Origin: Ornithodoros turicata
Lineage: Eukaryota > Arthropoda > Arachnida > Ixodida > Argasidae
Reading direction: 5' to 3'
NCBI RefSeq assembly: GCF_037126465.1
Contig: NC_088202.1
Location: forward strand, 87,710,160 to 87,774,159
Length of the DNA stretch: 64,000 nucleotides
Part shown: in pieces, positions 10,229 to 18,186 of the stretch
How positions within the stretch are numbered: the stretch's first letter is position 1
How the letters are laid out: each line of letters opens with the position of its first letter
Made by a program: the position numbers and the translations under genes
Notes under the pieces: generated by a model
Told to the model about the DNA's origin: nothing
The model's database searches: none
The model's input: only the letters and a program-made list of their open reading frames with translations

Positions 10229-10315
10229 GCCCGGATGAGCCATGGTGGACTGTGGTGCGGGCTTCAAACCCGTAGCTGACTGACGTCAGAGTGGTTCGAT
10301 TCCACCTTCTGGGCG
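10229..10315 (+). tRNA. tRNA-Sec (anticodon TCA), copy 2
   Basis: The tRNA body is identical to copy 1 and all stems pair. A TATA-like GATATACC lies about 40 bp upstream (10186-10193), and a T8 terminator at 10318-10325. Metazoan tRNA-Sec genes use external TATA/PSE elements, so this upstream region is the natural place to look for the promoter. This copy and copy 1 are the best candidates for the functional gene. Confidence 0.93.
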
Positions 10316-10481
10316 AATTTTTTTTAATTGTTCCCAATATTACTATTTGCGCACATAACACATTACGACGTTCATCTGCATCCATAGTTTATGTGGACCC
10401 TCCTCACTAGCGCGTGCATGCCCGTCGCTGCTGATACGATATACCTTCGCTACATAACTTCGCACATACCAGATAAATGTC

Positions 10482-10568
10482 GCCCGGATGAGCCATGGTG
10501 GACTGTGGTGCGGGCTTCAAACCCGTAGCTGACTGACGTCAGAGTGGTTCGATTCCACCTTCGGGGCG
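10482..10568 (+). tRNA. tRNA-Sec (anticodon TCA), copy 3, acceptor variant
   Basis: It differs from copy 2 by T to G at 10563. The 3' acceptor strand becomes TTCGGGGCG and creates a G-G mismatch with base 5 of the 5' strand. Everything else, including the TCA anticodon and the T8 terminator at 10571-10578, is conserved. Confidence 0.88.
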
Positions 10569-10734
10569 AATTTTTTTTAATTGTTCCCAATATTACTATT
10601 TGCGCACATAACACATTACGACGTTCATCTGCATCCATAGTTTATGTGGACCCTCCTCACTAGCGCGTGCATGCCCGTCGCTGCTGATACGATATACCTT
10701 CGCTACATAACTTCGCACATACCCGATAAATGTC

Positions 10735-10821
10735 GCCCGGATGAGCCATGGTGGACTGTGGTGCGTGCTTCAAACCCGTAGCTGACTGACGTCAGAGTGG
10801 TTCGATTCCACCTTCTGGGCG
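10735..10821 (+). tRNA. tRNA-Sec (anticodon TCA), copy 4, anticodon-stem variant
   Basis: It differs by G to T in the anticodon stem (GTGCGTGCTTC in place of GTGCGGGCTTC, near 10765), giving a U-C mismatch next to the loop. The anticodon is still TCA and the T8 terminator is present (10824-10831). It may be a decaying copy. Confidence 0.87.
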
Positions 10822-10987
10822 AATTTTTTTTAATTGTTCCCAATATTACTATTTGCGCACATAACACATTACGACGTTCATCTGCATCCATAGTTTATGT
10901 GGACCCTCCTCACTAGCGCGTGCATGCCCGTCGCTGCTGATACGATATACCTTTGCTACATAACTTCGCACATACCAGATAAATGTC

Positions 10988-11002
10988 GCACGGATGAGCC
11001 AT
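10988..11002 (+). pseudogene. 5' 15 nt of a fifth tandem tRNA-Sec, cut by a Tx1 insertion
   Basis: GCACGGATGAGCCAT matches the tRNA 5' end with one change (C to A at the third base). It is followed directly by Tx1 coding sequence. The last 12 bases, CGGATGAGCCAT (10991-11002), recur at 13195-13206 after the LINE tail and form the target duplication. Confidence 0.9.
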
Positions 11003-13043
11003 TACAGAGGCGGAAATCCATTCTGCAATACAGAGTTTGAATTTTAACCGTTCTCCTGGACCTGATGGCTTGGGAGCTGAGTTCTACAAGCGGTACGTGG
11101 ACCTGCTGGTGCCCATTCTACAATGCGTCTACGCGGAAGCTGATACTAACGGGATCTTCTCGCACAGTTTTCGAAGGTCCCATACTGTGCTCATACCCAA
11201 AAAAGTGGCGGAGACACGGTTACCCAAGGTGACCGATTATCGGCCTATCACACTCTGTAATGTGGACTATAAGGTGTATGCCAAAGTACTTGCTGCCAGG
11301 CTCCAGCTCGTAGTGACACAACTTGTTGGCGATCATCAGACATGCGCAATCAGGAACAGGACCATATAAACAAACATCCATGTTGTCCGCTCAGTTCTAG
11401 ACTGGTGTCGACTTGAAGGAAGTCATGTAGCCATGTTGCAAGTGGACCTCTCTAAGACTTTTGGTCGGGTGTGTCACGATTATTTGTTTTCGCTCTTGCA
11501 TTACGTCAACATGGGAGACAAGTTCGTAAGCCGAATCAAGTTGTGCTATGAACAGGTTGCAACGAGCCTGGTAATTAACGGCACTCTTACCGCGCCAGTG
11601 CCCCTTCGAGCTTCAGTACGACAAGGCTGTCCCATGTCGTCCCTACTATTTTATCTATACCTTGAGCCGTTATGCCAGCGTATCATCTCTCGTGATGACA
11701 TACGTGGTTTCGAGCTTCGCGATGCTGTGGTGAAGGTCGTGGCGTACGCGGATGACCTTGCGTTTCTCGTGACAGACAAGCCAAGTGTCGTCAAAGTTAT
11801 TCACGAACTTCATGTGTTTGGTCAAGTCTCTGGGGCACGTCTAAACAAGGACAAATCTCTGGGGATATGGTGCGGTCAATGGGGAACAACCACGGAATTC
11901 TTTTGCGGCGTTCAGTGGCAAACCCGTGGTCCTTGCTACCTTGGGGTCCCTTTAGACAAAAGTTGTAACATGACCTCCTTGTGGTCGGAGCGATTACAAA
12001 ACATTAGGACACATGCTTCGACCTGGAAAAAACAAGATCTCTCAATGTTTCAACGAGCTTCTGTGTGCAATGTTTTTCTGGCCGCTAAGCTGATTTACCT
12101 CTTGCAAGTCCTGCAATGCTCTCGCAAAATTATACATCGTTGTCATCGCATATGTGCCACCACAATATGGTGTTCAACGTTCGAAAGGATGCGAAGACAA
12201 AACCTGTTCAAGAAAGTCAAGGACGGCGGACTAGGCTTACAGCATCTCTACATCAAGCAACTCGTCATCAGACTGTTTTTTTATAGGCAGAGTTCACACC
12301 CGATTCTGGAAACCATCAAGCGGGCCCTTGCGTACAACTACATTCCCGATATATATGTTGGGTTTCACGAAGAAAGTGTACGCTTAAGTGGTTTCTACAA
12401 AGAGGTTGTCGAGAGCCTAAACTTCTTGAAGGCTAGATTCAGCTTAGAGTACCTCTGTTCTGTCGCCAAGAAAACGTTGGTAGCTCATCTTCTCGATGTA
12501 CTCTTTCCTGTGCCCATCTGCCGTCAAATCCCCTCCGGATGGCACGGCACGGATGTATTGTGCAGAGTCAGGAAGATGCCGGTCAAGCCCAACATGAAGT
12601 CATTTTTCTTTAAATTACACACGTCCACACTGCCCGTGAAAGCTTGGCTTCAACAGAAGGGATTCTATGTTCCGTGGTCCGTGAATTGCAGATTTTGCAA
12701 TACGGCCGAGACTGTCGATCACCTTTTTCTGGACTGCACAGAAGCTTTACTCTTTTGGGATGACTTACAGTTCAAAGTCCTTAAGCGCCGTCTTTCGCTT
12801 AATCCTCACACTATCCGCTTCCTCCCATTACGCCCGGGTGAAAATGTGAGATACGATATCGTTCTTCTTGTTGCCATGTGCTGTTTGTGGAAGCTTCGTA
12901 TGGCCGATAGGAACGAAGAGCCCTTGTGTCCTCCTATGAAATATTTCAAAGCCGAACTACTGCAGGTAAAGTTAGCTTGTTCTCAGCTCTTAGAAGTGCC
13001 TGAGTGGTTAGATACAGTCTGCGAAAGGCTGAATGTTTTGTAG
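11003..13043 (+). pseudogene. Tx1-type reverse transcriptase, one in-frame stop
   Basis: One frame runs from 11001 to the stop at 13041-13043, broken only by TAA at 11367-11369; the homologous position is expected to be a Gln codon. Visible domains are the RT N-terminus with SPGPDGLGAEFYK, LIPKK, YRPITLCNVDYKVYAKVLAARL and DHQTC. Motif A (VDLSKTFGRV) lacks the usual second aromatic-Asp pairing at one position. RQGCPMSSLLF and the catalytic YADD (11745-11756) follow. The C-terminal half has the RNA-binding-like zinc knuckle CRFC...DHLFLDC (about 12690-12740). The L1/Tx1-style blocks (CNVDYK, the extended C-terminus) support the Tx1 clade. The endonuclease and ORF1 are missing through 5' truncation. 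Confidence 0.9.
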
Positions 13044-13194
13044 AAGTTGTGTTACTAACGTGTCCGGTGTAGAGGAGAAACACCGTATTCTCTCTCTGTG
13101 ATTGTGTCGTATTGTGTATGGTATTGTGAGTTATTGAGTCGTACGTGACTCAGAGTAGTAGGCTCTGAAAAATAAAGGTGGAAAAGAAAAAAAA
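11003..13194 (+). mobile_element. Tx1-clade LINE inserted in tRNA-Sec (best copy)
   Basis: This is a 5'-truncated insertion of 2192 bp. It starts inside the RT coding region, ends with a short 3' UTR and a tail GGAAAAGAAAAAAAA, and is flanked by the 12-bp tRNA-Sec duplication CGGATGAGCCAT (10991-11002, 13195-13206). Right after the tail the tRNA sequence continues (CGGATGAGCCATGGTGGACTGT, 13195-13216) until another truncated insertion. Several Tx1-clade LINEs target RNA genes or repeats; this family appears to target tRNA-Sec. Confidence 0.92.
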
Positions 13195-13216
13195 CGGATG
13201 AGCCATGGTGGACTGT

Positions 13217-13289
13217 CTCCCTCCCAAGTACTGACAGTGCGTGACAGTGTGTGTGTTTTGTTAATAAAAGGTGGAAAAGAAAAAAAAAA
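13217..13289 (+). mobile_element. 73-bp Tx1 3'-end insertion in tRNA-Sec
   Basis: This segment ends TTAATAAAAGGTGGAAAAG plus an A-run, matching the 3' terminus of the LINE at 13160-13194. It is flanked by a perfect 15-bp duplication GCCATGGTGGACTGT (13202-13216, 13290-13304). It sits in the same tRNA as the previous insertion but about 8-10 bp further downstream. Confidence 0.9.
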
Positions 13290-13366
13290 GCCATGGTGGA
13301 CTGTGGTGCGGGCTTCAAACCCATAGCTGACTTACGTCAGAGTGGTTCGATTCCACCTTCTGGGCG
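13290..13366 (+). pseudogene. tRNA-Sec lacking its first 10 nt
   Basis: It begins at GCCATGGTGGACTG and keeps the TCA anticodon loop, variable arm, T-arm and 3' acceptor strand. Changes include CCCATAG for CCCGTAG and CTTACG for CTGACG. The downstream T-tract is interrupted (TTATTTTT). The 5' acceptor strand was separated by LINE insertion, so it is a pseudogene. Confidence 0.92.
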
Positions 13367-13532
13367 AATTATTTTTAATTGTTCCCAATATTACTATTTG
13401 CGCACATAACACATTACGACGTTCATCTGCATCCATAGCTTATGTGGACCCTCCTCACTAGCGCGTGCATGCCCGTCGCTGGTGATACGATACACCTTCG
13501 CTACATAACTTCGCACATACCAGATAAATGTC

Positions 13533-13549
13533 GCCCGGATGAGCCATGG
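13533..13549 (+). pseudogene. 5' end of a tRNA-Sec cut by a Tx1 insertion
   Basis: GCCCGGATGAGCCATGG is preceded by the normal unit spacer (CATACCAGATAAATGTC) and followed directly by Tx1 RT sequence. The continuation of the same tRNA is at 15210-15285. Confidence 0.93.
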
Positions 13550-14945
13550 TTGTCCTTTATCGCCTTTACTTTTCGATTTGTACTTAGAACCGTTGTGTAG
13601 ACACGTAATCTGTCAGTATGACGTTCATGGCTTTCAGCTGGGTGGTGTGGCGTATGCAGATGACGTTGCGTTCTTGGTGAAAGATAAGAGAAGTGTCGAA
13701 AAAATAATGGAGCAGGTCGACTTGTTTTGTGCAGCTTCTGGAGCTCAAGTAAACAAAGAGAAGTCTTTAGGAGTATGGTGTGGGCTTTGGGGTTCAACTC
13801 CAGAAATATTTTGCGATATCAAGTGGCAGACCCCGGACTACCTGGGGGTGCCATTACACGCAAGTAGAAACACAAACAGGATGTGGTCAGAAAGAATTGA
13901 TAAGACGAAAAAGCATGCATTCACTTGGAGAGGCAAGGAACTGTCAATATTCCAGCGGGCTTCAATTTGCTATGTGTTTTTGGTGGCGAAAATGATATAC
14001 ATTTTGCAAGTACTTCAGTGTTCCCGTAAAATCGTACATGCATGCCATCGCGTGTTTGCCACCACGATATGGTGCTCAACATTTGAAAGAATGCGCCGAG
14101 AAAACCTTTTCAAGAAAGTCAAGGATGGAGGTTTAGGTCTACAGCACTTGTTTGTAAAGCAGCTAATTATGAGACTCTGGTTTTATAGACAGTCTGTGCA
14201 CCCCCTATTAGACGCCGTGAAGAGAGCAGTAGCCTACAACTATATGCCTGATATATATGTTGGCTTCCACGAGCAAGGCTTGCAGTTGACAGGGTTTTAT
14301 CAGGAGGTCGTGGACTGCATCAACTTTCTAAAAGTCAGGTTTACCCCAGATTACCTATTTTCGGTTTCAAAGAAAGTGTTGGCAGCCCATTTGATAGATA
14401 CCTTGTTTCCCGTGCCAATTTACAGGCAAATTCCGTCTGAGTGGCCTGGAGCGGACGTTTTACACAGGGTCAAACGCATGCACATAAAGCCGAATATGAA
14501 AACATTCTTTTTCAAGCTTCATACATCAACGCTCTCTGTGAAAGCATGGTTGAAACAGAAAGGCATATATGTTCCATGGTCTGCCAACTGCAGGTTTTGC
14601 AAAGTCCCTGAAACCGTTGACCACATCTTTCTTGATTGTACGGAAGCACAGTTTTTCTGGGACGACATACAGATTAAAGTACTGAATAAACGCCTCTCTC
14701 TGAACCCACATACAATCAGATTCCTACCTTTACATCCGAATGAAGATATACGCTACGATGTTATCATGCTGATAGCTATGTATTGCTTGTGGAAGCTGCG
14801 TATGGCAGACAGAAATGAAGAGCCATTGGCGTCGCCCATGCAGTATTTTAAAGTAGAAATAACGCAGCTGAAGCTATGCTGCATGCAGCATTTGGAAGCA
14901 CCACCGTGGTTAGAGCATCTGTGTGAATCGCTGTCCTCTATGTAA
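13539..14945 (+). CDS. Truncated Tx1 RT ORF that starts at the ATG inside the tRNA-Sec
   Basis: The 468-residue frame is uninterrupted. The first four codons come from the tRNA-Sec sequence (ATGAGCCATGG), and the RT begins directly with GCPLSPLLFDLYLEPL. The catalytic YADD is at 13653-13664; relative to the fragment at 9281-9873, five residues just before it are deleted. The C-terminal region shares the FERMRRENLFKKVKDGGLGLQ block and the CRFC..DHIFLDC zinc knuckle with the other copy. RT motifs before the QG block are absent, so it cannot be active. The fused start is probably coincidental. Confidence 0.85.
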   Translation: MSHGCPLSPLLFDLYLEPLCRHVICQYDVHGFQLGGVAYADDVAFLVKDKRSVEKIMEQVDLFCAASGAQVNKEKSLGVWCGLWGSTPEIFCDIKWQTPDYLGVPLHASRNTNRMWSERIDKTKKHAFTWRGKELSIFQRASICYVFLVAKMIYILQVLQCSRKIVHACHRVFATTIWCSTFERMRRENLFKKVKDGGLGLQHLFVKQLIMRLWFYRQSVHPLLDAVKRAVAYNYMPDIYVGFHEQGLQLTGFYQEVVDCINFLKVRFTPDYLFSVSKKVLAAHLIDTLFPVPIYRQIPSEWPGADVLHRVKRMHIKPNMKTFFFKLHTSTLSVKAWLKQKGIYVPWSANCRFCKVPETVDHIFLDCTEAQFFWDDIQIKVLNKRLSLNPHTIRFLPLHPNEDIRYDVIMLIAMYCLWKLRMADRNEEPLASPMQYFKVEITQLKLCCMQHLEAPPWLEHLCESLSSM

Positions 14946-15209
14946 ATTATTACTCTCTGTGTGTGACGTGTTTAACCTGTGCGTTGTGTACCATCTATTT
15001 TTTGTATCCTGTGTGTATGTAAATTTTTACTCTCTGTATGTGACCTGTGTAACCTGTGTGTTGTGTACCATGTATTTTTTGTATCCTGTGTATTTGGATG
15101 CTACGGTGTGCATCATTCATTCATCATACATCACTCATTAACACTGTACAGTCATAGCTTATTTTAATGTTTGTAAATAAACGTTATTACCTGGTGGAAG
15201 AAAAAAAAA
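13550..15209 (+). mobile_element. Tx1-clade LINE inserted in tRNA-Sec, second long copy
   Basis: This is a 5'-truncated insertion that starts in the RT at the QGCPLSP motif. It has an open frame to 14945, a 3' UTR with duplicated TTACTCTCTGT..GTGACCTGTGTAACC segments, and a tail GGAAGAAAAAAAAA. It is flanked by CGGATGAGCCATGGTT (13536-13551, 15210-15225), 16 bp of tRNA-Sec. It is diverged from the 11003 copy at DNA level but matches throughout its protein, so the two are independent insertions into the same gene family. Confidence 0.92.
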
Positions 15210-15285
15210 CGGATGAGCCATGGTTATTTACATGGTTTACCATAGCTGACTGACGTCAGAGTGGTTCGATTCCACCTTCTGGGCG
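15210..15285 (+). pseudogene. 3' part of a split tRNA-Sec with altered anticodon arm
   Basis: This begins CGGATGAGCCATGG and ends with the normal variable arm, T-arm and acceptor (GTGGTTCGATTCCACC, TTCTGGGCG). The region between is replaced by TTATTTACATGGTTTACC, so the TCA anticodon loop is gone. Confidence 0.88.
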
Positions 15286-15485
15286 AATTATTTTTAATTG
15301 TTCCCAATAATACTATTTGCGCGAATAATACATTACGACATTCATCTACATCAGTAGCTTAGACTTCGCACATACTAGATGAATGTCGCCCTTATGAACC
15401 AATATTGCTATTTGTGGACCCTCTTCACTAGCTCTAGCATGCTCGTCACTGCTGATACGATATATTCTCGGTACATAGCTTAGCA
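15286..15485 (+). repeat. Decayed tRNA-Sec unit spacer
   Basis: The stretch follows the 253-bp spacer (TTGTTCCCAATAATACTATTTGCGC, then the GCATGC and GATACGATATA blocks) with many changes. It contains a relic of another tRNA 5' end (ATGTCGCCCTTATGAACC, about 15383-15400). Confidence 0.8.
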
Positions 15486-15499
15486 GCTACTGAATCACT

Positions 15500-15640
15500 T
15501 CAAGACTGGGAGGTACCCGGGTTCGCATCGGTGTGCCGGCAGTGCTGTCTGGGGTTTTTCCTGGGTTTTTCTCAGACGCTTTCAGACATATGTCGGCACA
15601 GTTCCCTTAGAAGTCGGCCCAGGACGCACATTCCTCAAGG
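15500..15640 (+). repeat. tRNA-derived SINE-like fragment
   Basis: It contains a B-box-like GGTTCGCATCG at about 15520-15530, followed by GTGCTGTCTGGGGTTTTTCCT and CAGACGCTTTCAGACATATG. A related sequence with a better B box is at 56405-56530, so it is interspersed. The A box is not clear. Confidence 0.55.
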
Positions 15641-15643
15641 GCA

Positions 15644-18067
15644 GAAAAGTAGCCGAGGCTCTTTGGCTGCACGTAGAACATGTGTTTATAAGTCCCAAAC
15701 GTCGCCACACCAGCACTGGACAGCTATTTCGGCCTTATTGGGCCATTGTCAGCGGTGCGCGGGTGAGGTGAGCGACGTTTGAGTGAGTGGCGTCGGAAGG
15801 TCACGTGGAACGTGATGTCCTCCCGTCAGGGTGAGAGACTCACCTCTGAAAGCACAGTGCAAAGCCAGTGAAGTATTAAGGGAATAAAAGTAGCCGAAGC
15901 TCTTTGGCTGCACCTAGAACATGTGTTTATAAGTCCCAAACGTCGCCACACCAGCACTGGACAGCTGTTTCGGCCTTACTGGGCCATCGTCAGCGGTGCG
16001 TGGGTGAGGTGAGCGACGTTTGAGTGAGTGGCGTCGGAAGGTCACGTGGAACGTGATGTCCTCCCGTCAGGGTGAGAGACTCACCTCTGAAAGCCCAGTG
16101 CAAAGCCAGTGAAGTATTAAGGGAAGAAAAGTAGCCGAAGCTCTTTGGCTGCACCTAGAACATGTGTTTATAAGTCCCAAACGTCGCCACACCAGCACTG
16201 GACAGCTGTTTCGGCCTTATTGGGCCATCGTCAGCGGTGCGTGGGTGAGGTGAGCGACGTTTGAGTGAGTGGCGTCGGAAGGTCACGTGGAACGTGATGT
16301 CCTCCCGTCAGGGTGAGAGACTCACCTCTGAAAGCCCAGTGCAAAGCCAGTGAAGTATTAAGGAAAGAAAAGTAGCCGAAGCTCTTTGGCTGCACGTAGA
16401 ACATGTGTTTATAAGTCCCAAACGTCGCCACACCAGCACTGGACAGCTGTTTCGGCCTTATTGGGCCATCGTCAGCGGTGCGTGGGTGAGGTGAGCGACG
16501 TTTCAGTGAGTGGCGTCGGAAGGTCACGTGGAACGTGATGTCCGCCCGTCAGGGTGAGAGACTCACCTCTGAAAGCCCAGTGCAAAGCCAGTGAAGTATT
16601 AAGGGAAGAAAAGTAGCCGAAGCTCTTTGGCTGCACCTAGAACATGTGTTTATAAGTCCCAAACGTCGCCACACCAGCACTGGACAGCTGTTTCGGCCTT
16701 ATTGGGCCATCGTCAGCGGTGCGTGGGTGAGGTGAGCGACGTTTGAGTGAGTGGCGTCGGAAGGTCACGTGGAACGTGATGTCCTCCCGTCAGGGTGAGA
16801 GACTCACCTCTGAAAGCCCAGTGCAAAGCCAGTGAAGTATTAAGGAAAGAAAAGTAGTCGAAGCTCTTTGGCTGCACCTAGAACATGTGTTTATAAGTCC
16901 CAAACGTCGCCACACCAGCACTGGACAGCTGTTTCGGCCTTATTGGGCCATCGTCAGCGGTGCGTGGGTGAGGTGAGCGACGTTTGAGTGAGTGGCGTCG
17001 GAAGGTCACGTGGAACGTGATGTCCTCCCGTTAGAGTGAGAGACTCACCTCTGAAAGCCAAGTGCAAAGCCAGTGAAGTATTAAGGGAAGAAAAGTAGCC
17101 GAAGCTCTTTGGCTGCACCTAGAACATGTGTTTATAAGTCCCAAACGTCGCCACACCAGCACTGGACAGCTGTTTCGGCCTTATTGGGCCATCGTCAGCG
17201 GTGCGTGGGTGAGGTGAGTGACGTTTGAGTGAGCGGCGTCGGAAGGCCACGTGGAACGTGATGTCCTGCCGTCAGGGTGAGAGACTCACCTCTGAAAGCC
17301 CAGTGCAAAGCCAGTGAAGTATTAAGGAAAGAAAAGTAGCCGAAGCTCTTTGGCTGCACGTAGAACATGTGTTTATAAGTCCCAAACGTCGCCACACCAG
17401 CACTGGACAGCTGTTTCGGCCTTATTGGGCCATCGTCAGCGGTGCGTGGGTGAGGTGAGCGACGTTTGAGTGAGTGGCGTCGGAAGGTCACGTGGAACGT
17501 GATGTCCGCCCGTCATGGTGAGAGACTCACCTCTGAATGCCCAGTGCAAAGCCAGTGAAGTATTAAGGGAAGAAAAGTAGTCGAAGCTCTTTGGCTGCAC
17601 GTAGAACATGTGTTTATAAGTCCCAAACGTCGCCACACCAGCACTGGACAGCTGTTTCGGCCTTATTGGGCCATCGTCAGCGGTGCGCGGGTGAGGTGAG
17701 CGACGTTTGAGTGAGTGGCGTCGGAAGGTCACGTGGAACGTGATGTCCTCCCGTCAGGGTGAGAGACTCACCTCTGAAAGCCCAGTGCAAAGCCAGTGAC
17801 GTATTAAGGGAAGAAAAGTAGCCGAAGCTCTTTGGCTGCACCTAGAACATGTGTTTATAAGTCCCAAACGTCGCCACACCAGCACTGGACAGCTGTTTCG
17901 GCCTTATTGGGCCATCGTCAGCGGTGCGTGGGTGAGGTGAGCGACGTTTGAGTGGCGTCGGAAGGTCACGTGGAACGTGATGTCCTCCCGTCAGGGTGAG
18001 AGACTCACCTCTGAAAGCCCAGTGCAAAGCGAGTGAAGTATTAAGGGAAGAAAAGTAGCTGAAGCTC
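15644..18067 (-). repeat. Ten-unit 241-bp tandem repeat, Penelope-like, with hammerhead-like core
   Basis: The landmark CTCTTTGGCTGCAC recurs at 15659, 15900, 16141, 16382, 16623, 16864, 17105, 17346, 17587 and 17828: an exact 241-bp period, with one 4-bp deletion in the last unit. On the minus strand each unit has CTGACGA-(GGCC hairpin)-GAAAC, the core of a hammerhead ribozyme, as found in the terminal repeats of Penelope-like elements. The repeated 98-residue frames inside are by-products of the period. The right edge abuts a Tx1 3' UTR at 18068. Confidence 0.9.
16201..16234 (-). ncRNA. Hammerhead-ribozyme-like core (representative of 9-10 copies)
   Basis: On the minus strand: CUGACGA, then a GGCC/GGCC stem II with loop CAAUAA, then GAAAC, AGCUGU and C, with the predicted cut after the GUC. 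Flanking GCACCG and CAGUGC can form a six-position stem I with one mismatch. An unpaired U precedes stem II and stem III is very short (ACAGCUGU), as reported for Penelope-type hammerheads that work best as dimers. The core is intact in nine of ten units. In the first unit it is CUGACAA, which should be dead. Activity is inferred, not shown. Confidence 0.6.
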
Positions 18068-18172
18068 TGTATTTGGATGCTGCAGTGTGCATCTGACATA
18101 ATCCATGTACAGTAATAGCCTATTTTATTAGGTACAGATAAATGTGACACTACTAGGTGGGACAAAAAGAAG
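18068..18172 (+). mobile_element. Tx1 3' UTR fragment
   Basis: GTATTTGGATGCTGCAGTGTGC... matches the 3' UTR at 15088-15200, and the segment ends GGGACAAAAAGAAG. It is followed by GACAAGCCATGGTG (18173-18186), a degenerate tRNA-Sec target. Its left edge is fused to the 241-bp array without a target duplication, so the 5' side was rearranged. Confidence 0.82.
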
Positions 18173-18186
18173 GACAAGCCATGGTG

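Larger units (their letters stand above)
9874..11002 (+). repeat. 253-bp tandem array of tRNA-Sec units
   Basis: The repeat unit is an 87-bp tRNA-Sec plus about 166 bp of spacer. tRNA starts at 9976, 10229, 10482 and 10735 give an exact 253-bp period. A fifth unit begins at 10988 and is cut by a LINE after 15 bases. Spacers are nearly identical. Unit 1 lacks about 14 bp just upstream of its tRNA. Spacer sequence resumes at 13367-13532 and 15286-15485, so the original array was longer and has been broken up by insertions. Confidence 0.95.

Noticed and set aside
9976..10821. Reading the tRNA-like repeats as an ordinary tRNA-derived SINE
   Set aside because: They are tandem, keep a complete tRNA-Sec fold with T8 terminators, and lack a SINE body, tail or target duplications.
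10197..10891. Three identical 62-residue minus-strand frames
   Set aside because: They are the antisense of the 253-bp tRNA-Sec units. The structure and terminators support the tRNA reading instead.
16231..17732. Repeated 98-residue minus-strand reading frames
   Set aside because: They recur with the 241-bp period of the tandem repeat and contain stops in diverged units. They are by-products of the repeat, not a protein family.
9874..18067. CRISPR array
   Set aside because: The repeats are 253 and 241 bp with no unique spacers, in an animal-type genome.
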